DNA of 64,000 bases. Source: Lanius collurio (Eukaryota > Chordata > Aves > Passeriformes > Laniidae). This document shows, piece by piece, positions 61,534-64,000 of this stretch; within the stretch, counting starts at the first letter, position 1; every line of letters begins with the position of its first letter. The notes beneath the pieces were generated by a model. It searched no databases and was not told the origin of the DNA. It saw only the letters and a list, made by a program, of their open reading frames with translations. The stretch is from the NCBI GenBank assembly GCA_020086605.1, contig JACBWW010000012.1, forward strand, positions 13,081,855 through 13,145,854, written 5' to 3'. Made by a program: the position numbers and the translations under genes.

Positions 61534-64000
61534 GGAAAATATGTTTCTTTTTGATTTTGCATGGGCAGAAAGATTTGCAAATGCATGAATAGTAGGTACT
61601 GAGTCCTGCATGCAGTGAGAATAGTCAGGTCCATGGGTGACAGATAAAAAGCTATGTAAATTCATAGCACTCCTGGTCAGAGTCCTCCTTGTATATGCAA
61701 TCCACAAAAAGTTTTCCAGCATAAAGAGATGATGGGAGATGATTATACATAAAGGTAATGGAACTCTGTAGTAGCTGATTTTTCACCATGGGGAAGTACT
61801 GATCTTTGTGTATAAATTGTTTTACATCAAGGGTAAGTTGCTGCTAAGCCAGATGTAAAGCCTAGGATGATTCCTCTTTAAAAACTTGGCCTTTTCCCAT
61901 GCAGAAAAGAAATGCCCCTTGCTTTCCAACAGGTGAAATTTATTCCATTATTCTTGATATTGGTAGCATTTCTTTTTCTCTGTTTAAATTCTCTTTTCCA
62001 GTGTGTGGCACTGCCTTAGGTCTGAGGCACCAAAAGGGGAGCAATTATGGAAAAAACATTAACCTTTCAGGAGGTGTTAGAATGTAAATGATCCACCATC
62101 CTGAGAAACAGGAATGCAGATGAACCTTTGATTGTAGATATCTGTGGCATGCTTTATGGTTTTCTTTCATAAATACTCTCCTTTGCAGAAAACAGAAATA
62201 GGGATAGTTGGGAACATGCTCTGTTCTAGCAATCAACCTGCAAACTGTGTGCTGTAACTGCAGTAATACCTTTTTTTAATGCCTAGGTGTTACGCCCAGC
62301 ATTTAAAAGAAATCATACGTTAAATACAACACACTGTGTTTAGTCTCCATAGCTAGGTGATCTATAGCTATTGTTAAGGTTAAGAAGCAGTTTTGAAGGT
62401 TTACATTTTGGGAAGGAAGACTGACATTCATTGAAGGCATTTACATTGATGGTGAAAAAAAGTAATTGTTTAAATACTCAGCTTGCCTTCATTTATTAGA
62501 GTTGTTTATTTCACATGAAGCAGAGTTTTCCAAAATTCTTTCTCTAGAGCAAGCTGCAAACTACCTGTGGTTTCTGCAGACTCCACTCTGGGGCTCATAG
62601 AAATAATAAAGAATTTCCTTGCCTTAGTCAAACATTTTTAACCATAAGTATTTTATTTCTGACATTTCAGATTGTAAGGCAAATTATCCATCTTTGAATA
62701 TAACAGATAATGCAGCAATCACTCCCTTCCTGCATGCTTCTCTACTTAAAATGCAGGTCAAATGTTTATGAAAAAAGGGGAAAAAAGAAAGAAGAAAATA
62801 TTAGATTTTGCAAACAGTATTGTGATTGATTAATAAACCTCATTCTCTATTTATGTATCTTGTCACTACTTTCTCAGCTTTTGCAATGCTGTTGTTACAT
62901 TTCAATTTTTAGCCTTTTTTTCTCCATTTGCATTATTTTACATGTGCTCGCTTTAGTGTCATCATCTTCTTAAGTGCTTTATTGTTGGCACCAAATGAAT
63001 TACAAGTCATTTACATTAACACATTGCACAGCCTTATCAGGAAAAGCCATCCCTCTTTTTACCAGATTCTATGAGATACTGAAACACGGCCTTAGTTCAG
63101 AAAAATATTTTAAAATATGGTGCCATTCTAGTATTGTAATTGATCGTATTGTTTTTTGTTCAGAAGATGAGCTTAACTATGTCTAAAATTAAATATATGA
63201 ACTGCTCAGCCAGTTTTCTGCCTGTAGCTCAACTCTCTTCTAACCTCAGCTCTCTGATTTTCATTTTGCTTTAAACACGGACAGAATGAGTTCCTGGGGA
63301 AATCCCTACAGTTACCCTATAAACACAGCCTCCTTGCTAAGGAGAAGAACTGACACTGCCCTTGGAGCACAGGGTCATATGCAGTGAGCTTAGTCAGAGG
63401 TTTCCAATAAACTGTCTTTGCTTGAATTGTAGTTTTGATTGGTGACTTTGATGTCACTATGTGTAAGGAAGAGATGGTCACAGACTTGCATATGTGTTTA
63501 GACTGACTGTGGTTCCTCCACAACTTGTGTGAGGGAAAGTATGTTGGGCTGTATTTAGTTTAACTACTTGGAGTAAAAGGAAAAGATACATTTTTAGAAA
63601 GATGGTGAGAAAATCACATTTACCCAGGGCTTTTACTACCCAACGTAAAGTAGCAGTAATTATAATTATTGGAACATTTTCCCAGGAATATGGTAGCAAT
63701 GTTTGAAGGCATAAGATTCAGACCTGTTTGTCTTCTTAAAAACTGTATTGGAAAACAGATGCAGCTGTTTGGTATACACACCATTTTGCTGGCAATCCGA
63801 ATCTATCAGTAGCAAAATGAAATTCTGCATAATTTTTTTGTTGAAATGATGAGTAGTAACAAGGAGAATACCTACAGTGACTCCTTGTTTGTCATAATTT
63901 TCCTCCCATGAAAAGATAGATAGTAGGCAGTAAGAATGATCCCCTGTTTAACCATTTGGGTTTATTAACAAATCACTCATATTTTTGATAGTCACTGCAA

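Larger units (their letters stand above)
56148..64000 (+). other. Presumed intron, unique-looking, to the window end
   Basis: Homopolymer runs lie at 58818-58833 (T) and 61516-61533 (A). No repeat family is securely recognised. Frames up to 118 codons show no domains. The stretch at roughly 60060-60500 looks compositionally like a conserved non-coding element, but this cannot be established without alignment. Confidence 0.5.

Overview
This window looks like the inside of one very large vertebrate gene, almost certainly from a bird. The avian call rests on the repeats. There are several 5'-truncated CR1 LINE fragments in both orientations, some ending in the CR1 terminal octamer (ATTCTATG type). 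There are a few old MIR/CORE-SINE remnants and nothing resembling Alu, B1 or mammalian L1. The sequence is AT-rich and CpG-poor, has no long open reading frame, and carries many homopolymer and pyrimidine tracts, as expected of intronic DNA.

Only one protein-coding segment can be supported: a 92-nt internal exon at 42836-42927 on the + strand. It encodes the RNP1 motif and the C-terminal part of the first RNA-recognition motif of an RBMS-family RNA-binding protein. The wording of the peptide (ASLKANG) fits RBMS3 best. I see no other RBMS exon. The exon therefore sits between at least 42.8 kb of upstream intron and at least 21 kb of downstream intron, which agrees with RBMS3 being a giant gene.

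Layout. 362-597 is a degenerate 20-21 bp tandem array, abutted by a + strand CR1 at 598-941. A MIR-like tail lies at 1802-1905. Two opposed MIR-like pieces lie at 3895-4140. A - strand CR1 lies at 4424-4875 and a very old - strand CR1 at 9014-9380. 9381-22732 is long unique intron with a notable hairpin at 10771-10799. At 22733-22780 there are two adjacent perfect palindromes, followed by a MIR (22810-22996) and a - strand CR1 (23224-23640). 23641-42835 is unique intron with a hairpin cluster near 32.5 kb, a GC-richer block at 36.7-37.9 kb and a 32-bp-period duplication at 40970. The exon follows. 42928-64000 is intron with an AT-rich inverted-repeat patch at 44322 and several homopolymer runs.

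I found no complete gene, promoter, RNA gene, CRISPR array or intact mobile element, and no new multi-gene system. The observations most worth following are the 20/41-bp-like tandem array, the paired palindromes, the hairpin near 10.8 kb, and several stretches that look like possible conserved intronic enhancers. No alignment could be run, so repeat-family calls rest on remembered consensus features and regulatory calls are inference.
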